Source: Eubacteriales bacterium | GTDB taxonomy: Bacteria; Bacillota; Clostridia; Lachnospirales; Lachnospiraceae | Length of the DNA stretch: 54,039 nucleotides | Reading direction: 5' to 3' | NCBI GenBank assembly: GCA_030536855.1 | Contig: JAUNPK010000020.1 | Location: 1 to 54,039, forward strand | Part shown: positions 7,814 through 17,059 of the stretch, piece after piece | Layout of the letters: each line of letters opens with the position of its first letter | Position numbering within the stretch: position 1 is the stretch's first letter | The notes under the pieces: generated by a model | Seen by the model: the letters and a program-made list of their open reading frames with translations, nothing else | Told to the model about the DNA's origin: nothing | Databases searched by the model: none | Program-made: the position numbers and the translations under genes

Positions 7814-10800
7814 TAGTCCCTCCCTGTTTTATCAAGTTCATTAGATATAAGGTCAACTGAAACAAGCGCAGAAACACCCTTTTCCTGCATGGTAATACCA
7901 TACAATCTGTCAGATGCAGCCATGGTACCACGTCTGTGAGTGATAACAATAAACTGTGTATGTTTTGTTAACTTATGAAGATACTTTGCATATCTTTCTA
8001 CATTTGAATCATCAAGAGCAGCTTCAATTTCATCAAGAAGACAGAAAGGTGAAGGCTTAAGATTCTGTATTGCAAAAAGAAGTGCAATTGCAGTAAGTGC
8101 TTTTTCACCACCCGATAACTGCATCATATTCTGAAGTTTCTTTCCTGGTGGCTGAGAAATTATTATTATTCCGGCTTCAAGAATATCCTCATCCTCTACT
8201 AATTCTATAGTTCCTCGTCCACCACCAAATAATTCCTTAAATACAATATCAAATTCTTTCTTTATTTCATTGAATTTTGCTTCGAACTGGACACGCATTC
8301 CATTGTCAAGTTCATCAATCACCTTGATAAGAGACTGTTCTGCTTCAATCATGTCATCATGCTGGTTTTTTAGGAATTCATATCGTTCACTTACTTCCTT
8401 GTATTCTTCAATTGCATTTACATTGACATTACCCAGTTTTTTAATATCAGATTTAAGGACATTAATATGTTTTCTGATCTCTGATAAATTGTTGAGCTCC
8501 TCACTTTTCAATTCTAAAGCATAACTGTATGTAAGTTCGTATTCATTCCACATATAATCAACAAGAGTATCATTTGATTCTTCCAGCTTATCATGCTGAT
8601 TATGGAGACGTAAGCTTTCTTTTTCGAGAAGTATAATCTGCTCATTTATCTTTTCACGCTTATCAAAGAAGGCTTTATGGCTGTTGTTAATTTCTTCTCT
8701 GGTCTTTTTAAGTTGTAAAATCCTTTCATTATGAAGTGTATTTTTACTTTCAAGGTCAGAAATAGTATTATTAACATCCTTTATTTCCTGATTCTTTGCC
8801 TCTACTTCCAACTGGGTAGCTGCAATTTTTTCCCTAATGTCAGATTCTTCAGACTTAAGATTCTCAACCTCATCATTAATACGATTAATGTTTTCTTTGA
8901 TGAAATCACGTTTCTGTTCATATGAATTATGAGAAAGCTTGAGATTTTCAAGTTTTAAACTAACAGCACTTTCCTCTGCTTTTTTGTTTTCCAACTGTTT
9001 GTTAAGGTTATCAATTTCTTTTCTGGATTCTTCATTTCTGTTATCCAGAGCATTGATATTTCCACTAACTGCACTTTTATTTTCATCAATCTCTTTTGTC
9101 TTTAAATCAATGTCACTTAATTCTTTAAGATCCTTCTCATATTCAGCAGTAATTTCAGACATTTTATCATTAGCCTGTCTCAAATTAATCTCAGATGTAT
9201 TCTTATTAAGATGTGCTTCTCTTAAAAGCTTATTATCACTTTCAATTTCAGCTCTTATACCTGACATGGTATTTCTAAGTTCTGATACATCCGCCTTATA
9301 ATTTGCAATTGATTTACTGATTTCAGATACTGACTTCTTTAATTCTTCAATTTCTCTTCTTCTTCCTAAAAGATTACTTGAATTTTTAAAAGCACCACCT
9401 GTCATTGAACCACCGGGATTTAGCTGTTCACCTTCAAGTGTTACAATTCTTAAGCTGTATTTATATTTTCTTGCAATTGCCATTGCATTATCAATATTAT
9501 CTACAACCAGAATTCTACCTAATAAATATTTGGCAAGATTTTCGTACTCGAATGAAACCCTGACAAGATTGCTGGCAATACCAACCACCCCGGCTTCGTT
9601 TATACAAGGGTCTTTTTCCAGAGTATTACGTCCTGATATGGCATTTAAAGGTAAAAATGTTGCTCTTCCCAGTTTATTTTCTTTAAGATAAGAAATAAGT
9701 TCTTTTGCAGTATTTTCCTTATCTGTAACAATATTCTGAATAGTACCGCCAAGGGCTGTCTCAATAGCTGTCTCATATTTTCTCTCTACTTTAATAATGT
9801 CAGCAATAACCCCTAAAATACCCGGATTACTCTCCTTGAGTTCCATGATTTTTCGTATGCTGTTGCCATATCCATCATATTTTTCTGTAATATTAATAAG
9901 AGATTCAAGACGTGACTTCTCTCTGTGATAATTTTGGGTAAGTTTGTCTATCTGACCATTAATTTCAGCAATCTTACCTTTTATCTCTGTGACACTATTA
10001 TTATTTTTTTCTATTGATAAATTAAGTTCATCAACTCTTTGAGTGTCAGATTCTACATTTTTAATGAGTCCATCTATTATGCCTCTTTGAGCTGCTTCAT
10101 CACTTTTGTCTTTGATAATTTTACTGTTAAGTTCTGCTTTTCGTATACTTAACTGTTCCAGCATAGTAATAAATTTCTGATTTTCAGCCTTAATAGATGA
10201 CTGTTTTGTAAGATTATCAAAAATCTCATTCTGTCTGCTTTCAATCTGGTTTGAAATTCCTTCAACCTCACAGGTAATACGTTCCGCTTCTGCAGACATC
10301 TCATTTAATTGCCTTGTGTAATCAGAAAGTTCATTATTAATATTTTCATATTCATTATTTAATTCAGATATTGAAGAATTTTTTAATTCATATTCTTTAT
10401 TTATTGAATTAATTCTTTCAGAATACAAGTGGTTGTTTGCATCAAATGTTTTTATCTGCTCAGCATATACCTTTAAATCTCCTTGAAGTTTCTGCTTCTG
10501 AAGTTCTGTTTCGGAAATAAGGGAATTCACTTCTTCGATTTGTGAATTTATATCATTTAATTGATTTTCAGCTTTCTCATACTCAGCCTTAGTACTGTCG
10601 TATTCGTTTTTTGTAGCTTCTAACTGATTATCTGCAATATTAATTTTTTCATTAAGGTCAGTGATTTCTGCCCTTATTCTGTCTGTTTCCAAAAGAAAAG
10701 CATTAACATCATATTTTTTTAAATCATTTTTAAGATTAAGGTATTCTTTTGCTTTTTCTGATTGGATTCTTAAGGGCTCAACCTGTTTTTCCAGTTCGGA

Positions 10801-11385
10801 TAAAATGTCGTTAACACGTACAAGGTTACTACGCTCATTTTCAAGTTTTTTAATTGCTGCAGCCTTACGCCTTTTAAATTTAACAATACCTGCGGCTTCA
10901 TCGAAAAGTTCTCTTCGTTCTTCAGGCTTTCCGCTTAAAATTTTATCAATTTGACCTTGTCCTATAATTGAGTATCCTTCTTTACCGATACCTGTATCAT
11001 AAAACATTTCCGTAACATCTCTTAACCTGCAGGCATTACCGTTAATGAGATATTCACTTTCACCGGATCTGTAAACACGTCTTGAAACAGTTACTTCATC
11101 ATATTCTACAGGAAGTGCATGATCGCTGTTATCAAGTGTAATTGAAACATAAGCGAATCCTACCGGTTTCCTGTTCTCGGTACCTGCAAATATAACATCT
11201 TCCATTTTAGAGCCTCGAAGCTGTTTGGCACTCTGTTCACCAAGAACCCATCTCACGGCATCTGCAACATTACTCTTACCCGAACCGTTTGGTCCAACAA
11301 TTCCGGTAATACCATTATGAAAGTCAAATACTATTTTATTGGCAAATGACTTAAAACCTTGTACCTCAATACTTTTTAAATACAT
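7813..11385 (-). CDS. smc: Chromosome segregation/condensation protein SMC
   Basis: SMC is the ATPase core of bacterial condensin, working with ScpA and ScpB to organise chromosomes behind the fork. The 1190-residue length is typical. Visible parts: N-terminal Walker A GPNGSGKSNVADAV at about residue 31; long coiled coil to ~500; hinge around 500-680 (with the ALGGTIQNIV region); second coiled coil; C-terminal signature LSGGEKALTAIALLFA and Walker B CLLDEIEAALDD, then an H-loop VITHRRGTM. It begins 14 bases after rnc and shares one base with ftsY, matching the rnc-smc-ftsY operon of Bacillus and Clostridia. Confidence 0.97.
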   Translation of the reverse strand: MYLKSIEVQGFKSFANKIVFDFHNGITGIVGPNGSGKSNVADAVRWVLGEQSAKQLRGSKMEDVIFAGTENRKPVGFAYVSITLDNSDHALPVEYDEVTVSRRVYRSGESEYLINGNACRLRDVTEMFYDTGIGKEGYSIIGQGQIDKILSGKPEERRELFDEAAGIVKFKRRKAAAIKKLENERSNLVRVNDILSELEKQVEPLRIQSEKAKEYLNLKNDLKKYDVNAFLLETDRIRAEITDLNEKINIADNQLEATKNEYDSTKAEYEKAENQLNDINSQIEEVNSLISETELQKQKLQGDLKVYAEQIKTFDANNHLYSERINSINKEYELKNSSISELNNEYENINNELSDYTRQLNEMSAEAERITCEVEGISNQIESRQNEIFDNLTKQSSIKAENQKFITMLEQLSIRKAELNSKIIKDKSDEAAQRGIIDGLIKNVESDTQRVDELNLSIEKNNNSVTEIKGKIAEINGQIDKLTQNYHREKSRLESLINITEKYDGYGNSIRKIMELKESNPGILGVIADIIKVERKYETAIETALGGTIQNIVTDKENTAKELISYLKENKLGRATFLPLNAISGRNTLEKDPCINEAGVVGIASNLVRVSFEYENLAKYLLGRILVVDNIDNAMAIARKYKYSLRIVTLEGEQLNPGGSMTGGAFKNSSNLLGRRREIEELKKSVSEISKSIANYKADVSELRNTMSGIRAEIESDNKLLREAHLNKNTSEINLRQANDKMSEITAEYEKDLKELSDIDLKTKEIDENKSAVSGNINALDNRNEESRKEIDNLNKQLENKKAEESAVSLKLENLKLSHNSYEQKRDFIKENINRINDEVENLKSEESDIREKIAATQLEVEAKNQEIKDVNNTISDLESKNTLHNERILQLKKTREEINNSHKAFFDKREKINEQIILLEKESLRLHNQHDKLEESNDTLVDYMWNEYELTYSYALELKSEELNNLSEIRKHINVLKSDIKKLGNVNVNAIEEYKEVSERYEFLKNQHDDMIEAEQSLIKVIDELDNGMRVQFEAKFNEIKKEFDIVFKELFGGGRGTIELVEDEDILEAGIIIISQPPGKKLQNMMQLSGGEKALTAIALLFAIQNLKPSPFCLLDEIEAALDDSNVERYAKYLHKLTKHTQFIVITHRRGTMAASDRLYGITMQEKGVSALVSVDLISNELDKTGRD

Positions 11386-11399
11386 ATAAACGTCATCCT

Positions 11400-12107
11400 T
11401 TAATCTGTTTCTATCTTATATCCATTATCCCTAAGAAATACCAGTGCTTCATAAGCAGCATGCTGTTCGGCCGCTTTTTTGGTATGTCCCTTAGATGTTA
11501 CATTAAATAAATCTGCAACGTATGCAGATGCAATAAACTGCTTGTTATGTTCAGGTCCCTCTTCTCCTATTATTTCATAGGTAACCTCTTTATGTATACC
11601 CTGAATAAATTCCTGCAGGATAGTCTTGCTATCAAAAAAGAGTTTTTTATTCTCAAGATCATTTAAAATAAATTTATTAACAAACTCTTTTGCATTAGCA
11701 AAACCACCATCCAAATAAATCGCTCCAATTAAAGCTTCACAAGCATCTGAGACAATAGAATCCCTGCTTCTTCCTCCCGTAAGTTCCTCACCTTTGCCAA
11801 GCATAATAAAATCATCAAGGTGAAATTTTCTGGCGCAGAGAGCCAAAGTAGGTTCACAGACAATACTGGCTCTGAGTCTTGTCATTTTTCCTTCATCCAT
11901 TGAAGGATTATTATTGTAAATAAAATCGCTTGAAACAAGCTCCAAAACCGCATCCCCAAGAAATTCCAGTCTTTCATTATCTTTTACAAGACCACCATTT
12001 TTTTCGTTGGCATAGGAACTGTGGGTTAATGCATTTTTCAACAAATTAATATTTTTGAATTTATATCCAATTGCGGACATAAACTCATCCAGATTTTTAT
12101 TATGCAT
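11400..12107 (-). CDS. rnc: Ribonuclease III
   Basis: RNase III cleaves double-stranded RNA in rRNA precursor processing. The preferred start is the ATG at 12107 (MHNKNLDEFMSAIG), with GGAG six bases upstream; a reading from 12161 adds 18 residues without support. The resulting 235 residues match the family. The catalytic domain carries the signature NERLEFLGDAVLEL and the acidic DACEALIGAIYLDGG motif; the C-terminal ~70 residues are a double-stranded-RNA-binding domain ending in KKAAEQHAAYEAL. It is followed 14 bases later by smc. Confidence 0.95.
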   Translation of the reverse strand: MHNKNLDEFMSAIGYKFKNINLLKNALTHSSYANEKNGGLVKDNERLEFLGDAVLELVSSDFIYNNNPSMDEGKMTRLRASIVCEPTLALCARKFHLDDFIMLGKGEELTGGRSRDSIVSDACEALIGAIYLDGGFANAKEFVNKFILNDLENKKLFFDSKTILQEFIQGIHKEVTYEIIGEEGPEHNKQFIASAYVADLFNVTSKGHTKKAAEQHAAYEALVFLRDNGYKIETD

Positions 12108-12193
12108 TATAATCTCCATTCTTACGCATTTTCGACGCATGACATAGTTGTGTCTGCACATTAAAAATGCATATTTTTAATATTACAGAATAA

Positions 12194-12223
12194 AAGTGAG
12201 ACCACCGATGGACAGCCTCACTT
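12194..12223 (-). terminator. Terminator of acpP
   Basis: Stem AAGTGAG/CTCACTT (12194-12200 with 12217-12223) enclosing a smaller CCA/TGG stem, followed on the minus strand by TTTTATT. It lies between acpP and rnc, so rnc-smc probably depends on readthrough or on a promoter I could not pin down. Confidence 0.7.
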
Positions 12224-12260
12224 CATCATCTGCTTATAAAAATGTGATTAAATCATATAA

Positions 12261-12491
12261 TTAATTGATAGCATTCTTAATTTGTGCTACAGCATCCCCT
12301 ACTGTAACAATATTCTCAGCAGCATCTTCCGGAATTGTAATATCAAACTGTTCTTCAATACCCATTATAATCTGGAATATATCCAAAGAATCAGCACCAA
12401 GATCATCAACAAATGATGATTCAAGTGTTATCTTACTTTCATCAATATTTAAAACTTCTGAGATAATTTTCTGTAACTGCTCAAATTCCAT
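12261..12491 (-). CDS. acpP: Acyl carrier protein
   Basis: A 76-residue acyl carrier protein that holds growing fatty-acyl chains on a 4'-phosphopantetheine arm. The attachment serine is in the invariant [12 protein letters not shown] motif (about residues 31-42). I start at ATG 12491 ([10 protein letters not shown]), which has AAAGGAT seven bases upstream; the longer reading from 12524 adds 11 unsupported residues. It sits between plsX and rnc, the usual fatty-acid/phospholipid locus, although fabD and fabG are absent from this position. Confidence 0.96.
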   Translation of the reverse strand: MEFEQLQKIISEVLNIDESKITLESSFVDDLGADSLDIFQIIMGIEEQFDITIPEDAAENIVTVGDAVAQIKNAIN

Positions 12492-12515
12492 AATTGTAAT
12501 CCTTTCAAATGTTAA

Positions 12516-12543
12516 TTTATACACTAATATTTAATATACACAA
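12516..12543 (-). promoter_or_regulatory. Probable promoter of acpP
   Basis: TTGTGT (12538-12543) and TATAAA (12516-12521) on the minus strand with a 16-base spacer, in the AT-rich gap between plsX and acpP. Reasonable but not consensus; acpP may also be read from the plsX promoter. Confidence 0.5.
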
Positions 12544-12553
12544 TATTCGTATA

Positions 12554-13582
12554 TTATTCATTAGCCTTTTTATCATCAGTTGGTGCCGTATCTTTTAAAG
12601 ATTCAACGATTCTTTCATTAATGTTTTGTTTTGCAAATGTAACACATTGAATAATTGAATTTTTAACTTCTTTTGCTTTAGAACTCCCATGCGTCTTAAC
12701 AACAAGACCGTTAAGTCCAATCAAAGGTGCTCCGCCATATTCAGAAGAATCCATTGTTTTCAAAGTTTCTTTTAAAGAACCTTTAATGAGAAGTGCACCG
12801 ATTTTAGTCTTTAAGTTACTCATTAATGAACCTTTAATCTTCTTGAGAAGTGTTCCTGCAAGACCCTCATAAAGCTTTAATATTACATTACCCACAAATG
12901 CATCACAAACAATTACATCTGCTCCGCTGTTAGGAATTTCTCTTGCTTCAATACTTCCGATAAAGTTAATATCATTGCATGCTTTGAGTAACGGATAAGT
13001 TTCTTTTACCAGCTGATTTCCTTTTTCCTCTTCAAGTCCAACATTAACAATTGCAACTCTCGGATTTTTAATACCTACGCAGCTTTCCATGTAAATAGAA
13101 CCCATCTTTGCCCACTGAACAAGGAAATTCGGTCTGGCGTCCACATTAGCACCACTGTCAACGATAATACAACATCCCTTATCAGTTGGAACAATAGCTC
13201 CTATTGGTGGCCTTTCTACTCCGGGAAGTCTTCCAACGATAACTTGTCCACCAACCAGAATAGCACCTGAACTTCCGGCTGAAACAAATGCATCAGCTTC
13301 CTTATTCTTAACCATTGTAAGACCCTTTACTAATGAAGAATCTTTCTTTTTTCTGACTGCCATAACAGGAGGTTCCCCTGTCTCAATTACATCTCTGGCG
13401 TCCACAATTCCAATCTGTGCCTGGTTGTACTTATACTTAGTAAGTTCTGATTCAATAATTTCTTTCTTGCCAACAAGGTAAACAAAGCTTTCTGACTCTG
13501 TATTTACAGCATCAACAGCACCTTTGATAATCTCTCCGGGAGCATTATCTCCACCCATGGCATCCAATGCAATCTTTATCAT
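12554..13582 (-). CDS. plsX: Phosphate acyltransferase PlsX
   Basis: PlsX converts acyl-ACP to acyl-phosphate, the first step of the PlsX/PlsY route to phosphatidic acid. The 342-residue protein opens with the typical IALDAMGGDNAPGEIIKGA and contains GSSGAILVGG, DSGANVDARPNFL and the ANSGADVIVCDAFVGN-like segment (NSGADVIVCDAFVGN). The extra C-terminal tail (KDTAPTDDKKANE) is poorly conserved. AAGGAAGGT precedes the ATG. It is separated from rpmF by a strong terminator and has its own promoter, then runs into acpP. Confidence 0.96.
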   Translation of the reverse strand: MIKIALDAMGGDNAPGEIIKGAVDAVNTESESFVYLVGKKEIIESELTKYKYNQAQIGIVDARDVIETGEPPVMAVRKKKDSSLVKGLTMVKNKEADAFVSAGSSGAILVGGQVIVGRLPGVERPPIGAIVPTDKGCCIIVDSGANVDARPNFLVQWAKMGSIYMESCVGIKNPRVAIVNVGLEEEKGNQLVKETYPLLKACNDINFIGSIEAREIPNSGADVIVCDAFVGNVILKLYEGLAGTLLKKIKGSLMSNLKTKIGALLIKGSLKETLKTMDSSEYGGAPLIGLNGLVVKTHGSSKAKEVKNSIIQCVTFAKQNINERIVESLKDTAPTDDKKANE

Positions 13583-13619
13583 ATATTACCTTCCTTAATA
13601 TGTTGTAATACACCTTATC

Positions 13620-13648
13620 AATATACTACGAACAGGTCTATAAATCAA
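13620..13648 (-). promoter_or_regulatory. Sigma-A promoter of plsX
   Basis: TTGATT (13643-13648) and TATATT (13620-13625) on the minus strand separated by 17 bases, starting two bases beyond the T-run of the rpmF terminator. Confidence 0.72.
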
Positions 13649-13650
13649 GA

Positions 13651-13687
13651 AAAAAAACCGGGTCAAACCTAAATGGTTTAACCCAGT
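13651..13687 (-). terminator. Terminator of yceD-rpmF
   Basis: A 13-bp stem with G-T tolerant pairing (13657-13669 with 13675-13687), 5-base loop, followed on the minus strand by seven T. Placed 22 bases after the rpmF stop codon. Confidence 0.92.
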
Positions 13688-13708
13688 AATTATCATATTC
13701 GCAAACTA

Positions 13709-13888
13709 TTAATCAACAGCTACGATTTCTTTCTTGTTGTAAGATCCACAAGACTTGCAAACTCTATGAGGCATCATTAATGCACCACACTTGCTGCATT
13801 TTACAAGATTTGGAGCGCTCATCTTCCAGTTAGCTCTTCTCTTGTCTCTTCTTGCCTTTGAAGATTTATTCTTTGGACAAATTGACAT
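13709..13888 (-). CDS. rpmF: 50S ribosomal protein L32
   Basis: A 59-residue protein, a structural component of the large ribosomal subunit. It begins MSICPKNKSSKARRDKRRAN and contains two CxxC pairs (CSKC near 31-34 and CKSC near 44-47), so it is the zinc-binding (C+) form of L32. It starts 4 bases after the yceD stop; its Shine-Dalgarno sequence AAGGAGGTG is formed by the last codons of yceD, implying coupled translation. A strong terminator follows. Confidence 0.96.
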   Translation of the reverse strand: MSICPKNKSSKARRDKRRANWKMSAPNLVKCSKCGALMMPHRVCKSCGSYNKKEIVAVD

Positions 13889-13892
13889 ATGG

Positions 13893-14417
13893 TTACACCT
13901 CCTTAAAATTGTTTAAAATATCTTTGAAAACAGACATTCTTGGATCCAGGACATCCCTGTCACAACCGCACTCACCTTCGTTTAGATTCGCACCGCAAAT
14001 CAAACAAAGTCCCTTGCAGTCCTCCTTACATAAGGTTTTACCCGGTATGGATATAAGTGTTTCGCCGAAAACTAACTTGTCCACGTCTAGGTTGTATCCA
14101 TCAATATAGTCTTTTTCTTCTTTTGCTTCATCTTCTGATGCTCCATCATTGAAATCAACAATATCATCTATTGCAAAATCAATAACCGTATCAACCGGCT
14201 CTAAGCATCTGTCACATGGTATCTCAAGAGTAACACTGCTGTTACCTTTGATAGAGATCTTATTCTTATCAATCTTCTTGATATATAAATCAAACAATGG
14301 TTTATCAGAAATGTTATAAGCTGTAACACCATCATCAAACTTATCAAAATCAACTGAAACAGAAAAAGTCTTCTCGTCTTGTGAACCGGATAAAAGCTCT
14401 CTTAAATCAATTAGCAT
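13893..14417 (-). CDS. yceD: YceD/DUF177 family protein
   Basis: A 174-residue DUF177 protein, the family nearly always encoded just before rpmF and linked in other organisms to 23S rRNA/large-subunit biogenesis. The conserved C-terminal cysteine cluster is present (LCKEDCKGLCLICGANL followed by CGC), likely a metal site, and the middle has CDRCLEPV. The start is ATG 14417 (MLIDLRELL), six bases after GGAG; an upstream in-frame codon at 14429 lacks a ribosome site. Expressed from a perfect-consensus promoter together with rpmF. Molecular function is not firmly known. Confidence 0.92.
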   Translation of the reverse strand: MLIDLRELLSGSQDEKTFSVSVDFDKFDDGVTAYNISDKPLFDLYIKKIDKNKISIKGNSSVTLEIPCDRCLEPVDTVIDFAIDDIVDFNDGASEDEAKEEKDYIDGYNLDVDKLVFGETLISIPGKTLCKEDCKGLCLICGANLNEGECGCDRDVLDPRMSVFKDILNNFKEV

Positions 14418-14491
14418 AATTGTCTCCAATTCATACTATTATGTGTGTAAATAGAAAAAATAAGAACACAATTCATTTCCACACTTTGTCT

Positions 14492-14520
14492 ATTATACGC
14501 ACCTGTACAGACCTTGTCAA
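14492..14520 (-). promoter_or_regulatory. Consensus sigma-A promoter of yceD-rpmF
   Basis: TTGACA (14515-14520) and TATAAT (14492-14497) on the minus strand with exactly 17 bases between them: a perfect consensus vegetative promoter, fitting a ribosomal-protein operon. It begins only 23 bases after the ackA stop codon. Confidence 0.92.
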
Positions 14521-14543
14521 CAAAATATTGCAATAAAACTTAA

Positions 14544-15743
14544 TTACTTAACAAGAGCTAATGTTTCTCTTGCAATTGCCAACTCTTCATTTGTTGGAAT
14601 TACGCAAAGTTTAACCTTTGAATCAGGTGTAGAAATAATTCCGCTCTCACCGCAAGCCTTCTTAGAAGCTTCCTCATCAAGCTTAACACCAAGATAACCA
14701 AGATACTTAGCTACCATTGGTCTTAACCATGCTGCATTCTCACCAACACCTGCTGTAAATGTAATTGCATCTACACCGTTCATAGCAGCTGTGTAAGCAC
14801 CAATATATTTTGCAACTCTGTATGCATAAGCTTCAAGAGTTACCTTAGCAACCTCATTTCCCTCTTCTGCAGCTGAGTTAAGATCTCTAAAGTCAGAAGA
14901 AATACCACCTGACATACCAAGTACACCAGACTTCTTATTAAGAATGTTAAGCATCTCACTTATTGTAAGATTCTCATGATTGCAAAGGAATTCAAGAATT
15001 GCAGGATCAAGATCGCCTGAACGAGTTCCCATGATAAGACCTTCAAGAGGAGTAAGTCCCATTGAAGTATCAACACATTTTCCACCTATTGAAGCAGAAA
15101 TTGAAGCACCGTTACCTAAGTGGCATACGATAACCTTTGCTGTAGCAGGATCAAGGTTAGCAAACTTAATTGTTTCCTTAGAAACAAAGCTGTGAGATGT
15201 TCCGTGGAAACCATATCTTCTAACATGGTACTTCTCATAGTATTCACGTGGAATAGCATAAAGATATGCCTTTGGCTCCATTGTTCCACCAAATGCTGTA
15301 TCCCATACTGCAACGTTTTTCTTGCCAGGCATTGCTGCTTCTACAGCTTCAATACCAATAAGGTTAGCCGGATTATGTAAAGGTCCTAAATCAAAGCACT
15401 CTCTTACAACTTCCTTAACATCCTCTGTTACTATACAAGATTCCTTATACTTCTCACCTGCATGAAGTACTCTGTGTCCTACGGCTGTTATCTCATCTGT
15501 AGACTTAATAACACCGTGCTCAGGATCTATGAGTGCATCAAGAACAAGCTTAACGGCAATGTTATGATCCTTCATAGGTGTTTCAACAACATACTTATCT
15601 TTTCCTGTTGGCTTATGAGTAAGAATAGAACCTTCGATACCGATTCTCTCAACAAGACCCTTAGCGATAACGCTTTCATCATCCATGTTTATTAACTGAT
15701 ACTTAAGTGATGAACTACCGCAGTTTAAAACTAAAATATTCAT
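14544..15743 (-). CDS. ackA: Acetate kinase
   Basis: Acetate kinase converts acetyl phosphate and ADP to acetate and ATP, the ATP-yielding last step of the Pta-AckA pathway in fermenters. The 399 residues carry the ASKHA motifs NCGSSSLKYQL at the N-terminus, GHRVLHAGEKY, the catalytic region with HNPANLIGIEA and RYGFHGTSH, CHLGNGASIS and TAGVGENA. AAGGAG precedes the ATG. It follows pta after 32 bases with no terminator between, so the two are cotranscribed. I see no clear terminator after ackA. Confidence 0.97.
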   Translation of the reverse strand: MNILVLNCGSSSLKYQLINMDDESVIAKGLVERIGIEGSILTHKPTGKDKYVVETPMKDHNIAVKLVLDALIDPEHGVIKSTDEITAVGHRVLHAGEKYKESCIVTEDVKEVVRECFDLGPLHNPANLIGIEAVEAAMPGKKNVAVWDTAFGGTMEPKAYLYAIPREYYEKYHVRRYGFHGTSHSFVSKETIKFANLDPATAKVIVCHLGNGASISASIGGKCVDTSMGLTPLEGLIMGTRSGDLDPAILEFLCNHENLTISEMLNILNKKSGVLGMSGGISSDFRDLNSAAEEGNEVAKVTLEAYAYRVAKYIGAYTAAMNGVDAITFTAGVGENAAWLRPMVAKYLGYLGVKLDEEASKKACGESGIISTPDSKVKLCVIPTNEELAIARETLALVK

Positions 15744-15775
15744 GTTATATAATTCTCCTTAAATGTTAAATATTA

Positions 15776-16777
15776 TTATTTTGCTGCATCCTGTGCCTGT
15801 ACTGCTGTCATGGCAACTACACCAACAATATCCTCTGCAAAACATCCTCTTGAAAGGTCATTAACAGGCATTGAAAGACCCTGAAGAACAGGACCATAAG
15901 CACCTGCCTTAGCAAGTCTCTGAACTAACTTGTAACCTATATTTCCTGCCTCAAGGGAAGGGAAAATAAGTGTATTAGCCTTACCTGCAACCTTGCTGTC
16001 CGGAGCCTTTAATGCAGCAACTTCAGGAACTAATGCAGCATCTAACTGAAGTTCACCATCAACATCAATATCAGGATACTTCTCATTTGCAATCTTAACA
16101 GCATCAGCCACCATTGTTACTCTGTCATGCTTTGCACTTCCGTAAGATGAGAATGAAAGCATAGCAACTTTAGCATCTTTTCCAACAAAGCTCTTGAATG
16201 AATCTGCAGAAAGCTTAGCAACCTCAGCAAGCTTCTCTGAATCTGTATCAGGACTAACTGCACAGTCAGCAAATACAAACAATCCATTCTCACCAAACTC
16301 ACAATCAGGAACTTCCATAAGGAAAAATCCTGAAACTGCACTGATACCCGGCTTTGTCTTTAATAACTGAAGTGCCGGACGAATTGTGTTACCTGTTGAA
16401 TGGCAGGCACCTGAAACTGCACCATCAGCGTCTCCACACTTACACATAAGACAAGCATAGTACATATAATCTTTTTCCATCTGTTCCTTAGCTATCTCAG
16501 GTGTAACACCCTTCTTAGCTCTTAACTCTACAAATTTGTCAATATATTTCTGCTTGTTAGGATCATTGAACGGATCAACGATTGTAGCACCACTAATATC
16601 ATAACCTTCGTTGTTAGCAGCAATTTCCTCAGGTGTACCGATAATAACAAGGTTAGCAATACCCTCCTTCAAAATCTTCTCGGCTGCAGCATAAGTTCTC
16701 TTGTCCATAGACTCCGGTAAAACAATTGTCTTCTTATCAGCCTTAGCTCTAGCGTAAATTGTGTCAATAAATGCCAT
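15776..16777 (-). CDS. pta: Phosphate acetyltransferase
   Basis: Phosphotransacetylase converts acetyl-CoA and phosphate to acetyl phosphate and CoA. The preferred start is ATG 16777 (MAFIDTIYARAKAD), preceded by AAGGAGGAG; a reading from 16897 would add 40 residues across the promoter and is not credible. The 333-residue length is the short Pta form lacking the N-terminal regulatory domains of enterobacterial Pta. Conserved segments include GACHSTGNTIRPALQ, SFSSYGSAKHD, GELQLDAALVP and NTLIFPSLEAGNIGYK. First gene of the pta-ackA operon. Confidence 0.97.
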   Translation of the reverse strand: MAFIDTIYARAKADKKTIVLPESMDKRTYAAAEKILKEGIANLVIIGTPEEIAANNEGYDISGATIVDPFNDPNKQKYIDKFVELRAKKGVTPEIAKEQMEKDYMYYACLMCKCGDADGAVSGACHSTGNTIRPALQLLKTKPGISAVSGFFLMEVPDCEFGENGLFVFADCAVSPDTDSEKLAEVAKLSADSFKSFVGKDAKVAMLSFSSYGSAKHDRVTMVADAVKIANEKYPDIDVDGELQLDAALVPEVAALKAPDSKVAGKANTLIFPSLEAGNIGYKLVQRLAKAGAYGPVLQGLSMPVNDLSRGCFAEDIVGVVAMTAVQAQDAAK

Positions 16778-16840
16778 GATTACTGACTCCTCCTTAATTA
16801 AAAAAATGTTTTTTTCAGTCGCACACTGAAATCTATCAGA

Positions 16841-16869
16841 ATTATAAACCTTTTTTATAAGTAAAACAA
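16841..16869 (-). promoter_or_regulatory. Sigma-A promoter of pta-ackA
   Basis: TTGTTT (16864-16869) and TATAAT (16841-16846) on the minus strand with a 17-base spacer, 64 bases before the pta start. A small TCAGT/ACTGA hairpin (16816-16830) lies in the leader. Confidence 0.75.
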
Positions 16870-17059
16870 GGTTGCGATTGTTCAAAATAATAAGCAATTT
16901 TTAAATGATGAACTATAAAGACAAATTATTAATTTATATGTATAATAAAAAATATACATTTTTATGTTAATGAGATATATTTTATCCACTATTGAGCAGG
17001 CTAAATAGTATCGCAAATGATATATTAAATATTACACATTAATTTTTTGAGGTAAGAGG

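Noticed and set aside
16778-16897. Forty-codon N-terminal extension of pta
   Set aside because: It spans the pta promoter and leader; ATG 16777 has a strong AAGGAGGAG site and matches the family N-terminus.
16870-17059. Promoter for tmcAL
   Set aside because: Several TATAAT-like boxes occur in AT-rich sequence but none has a -35 at 16-18 bases.
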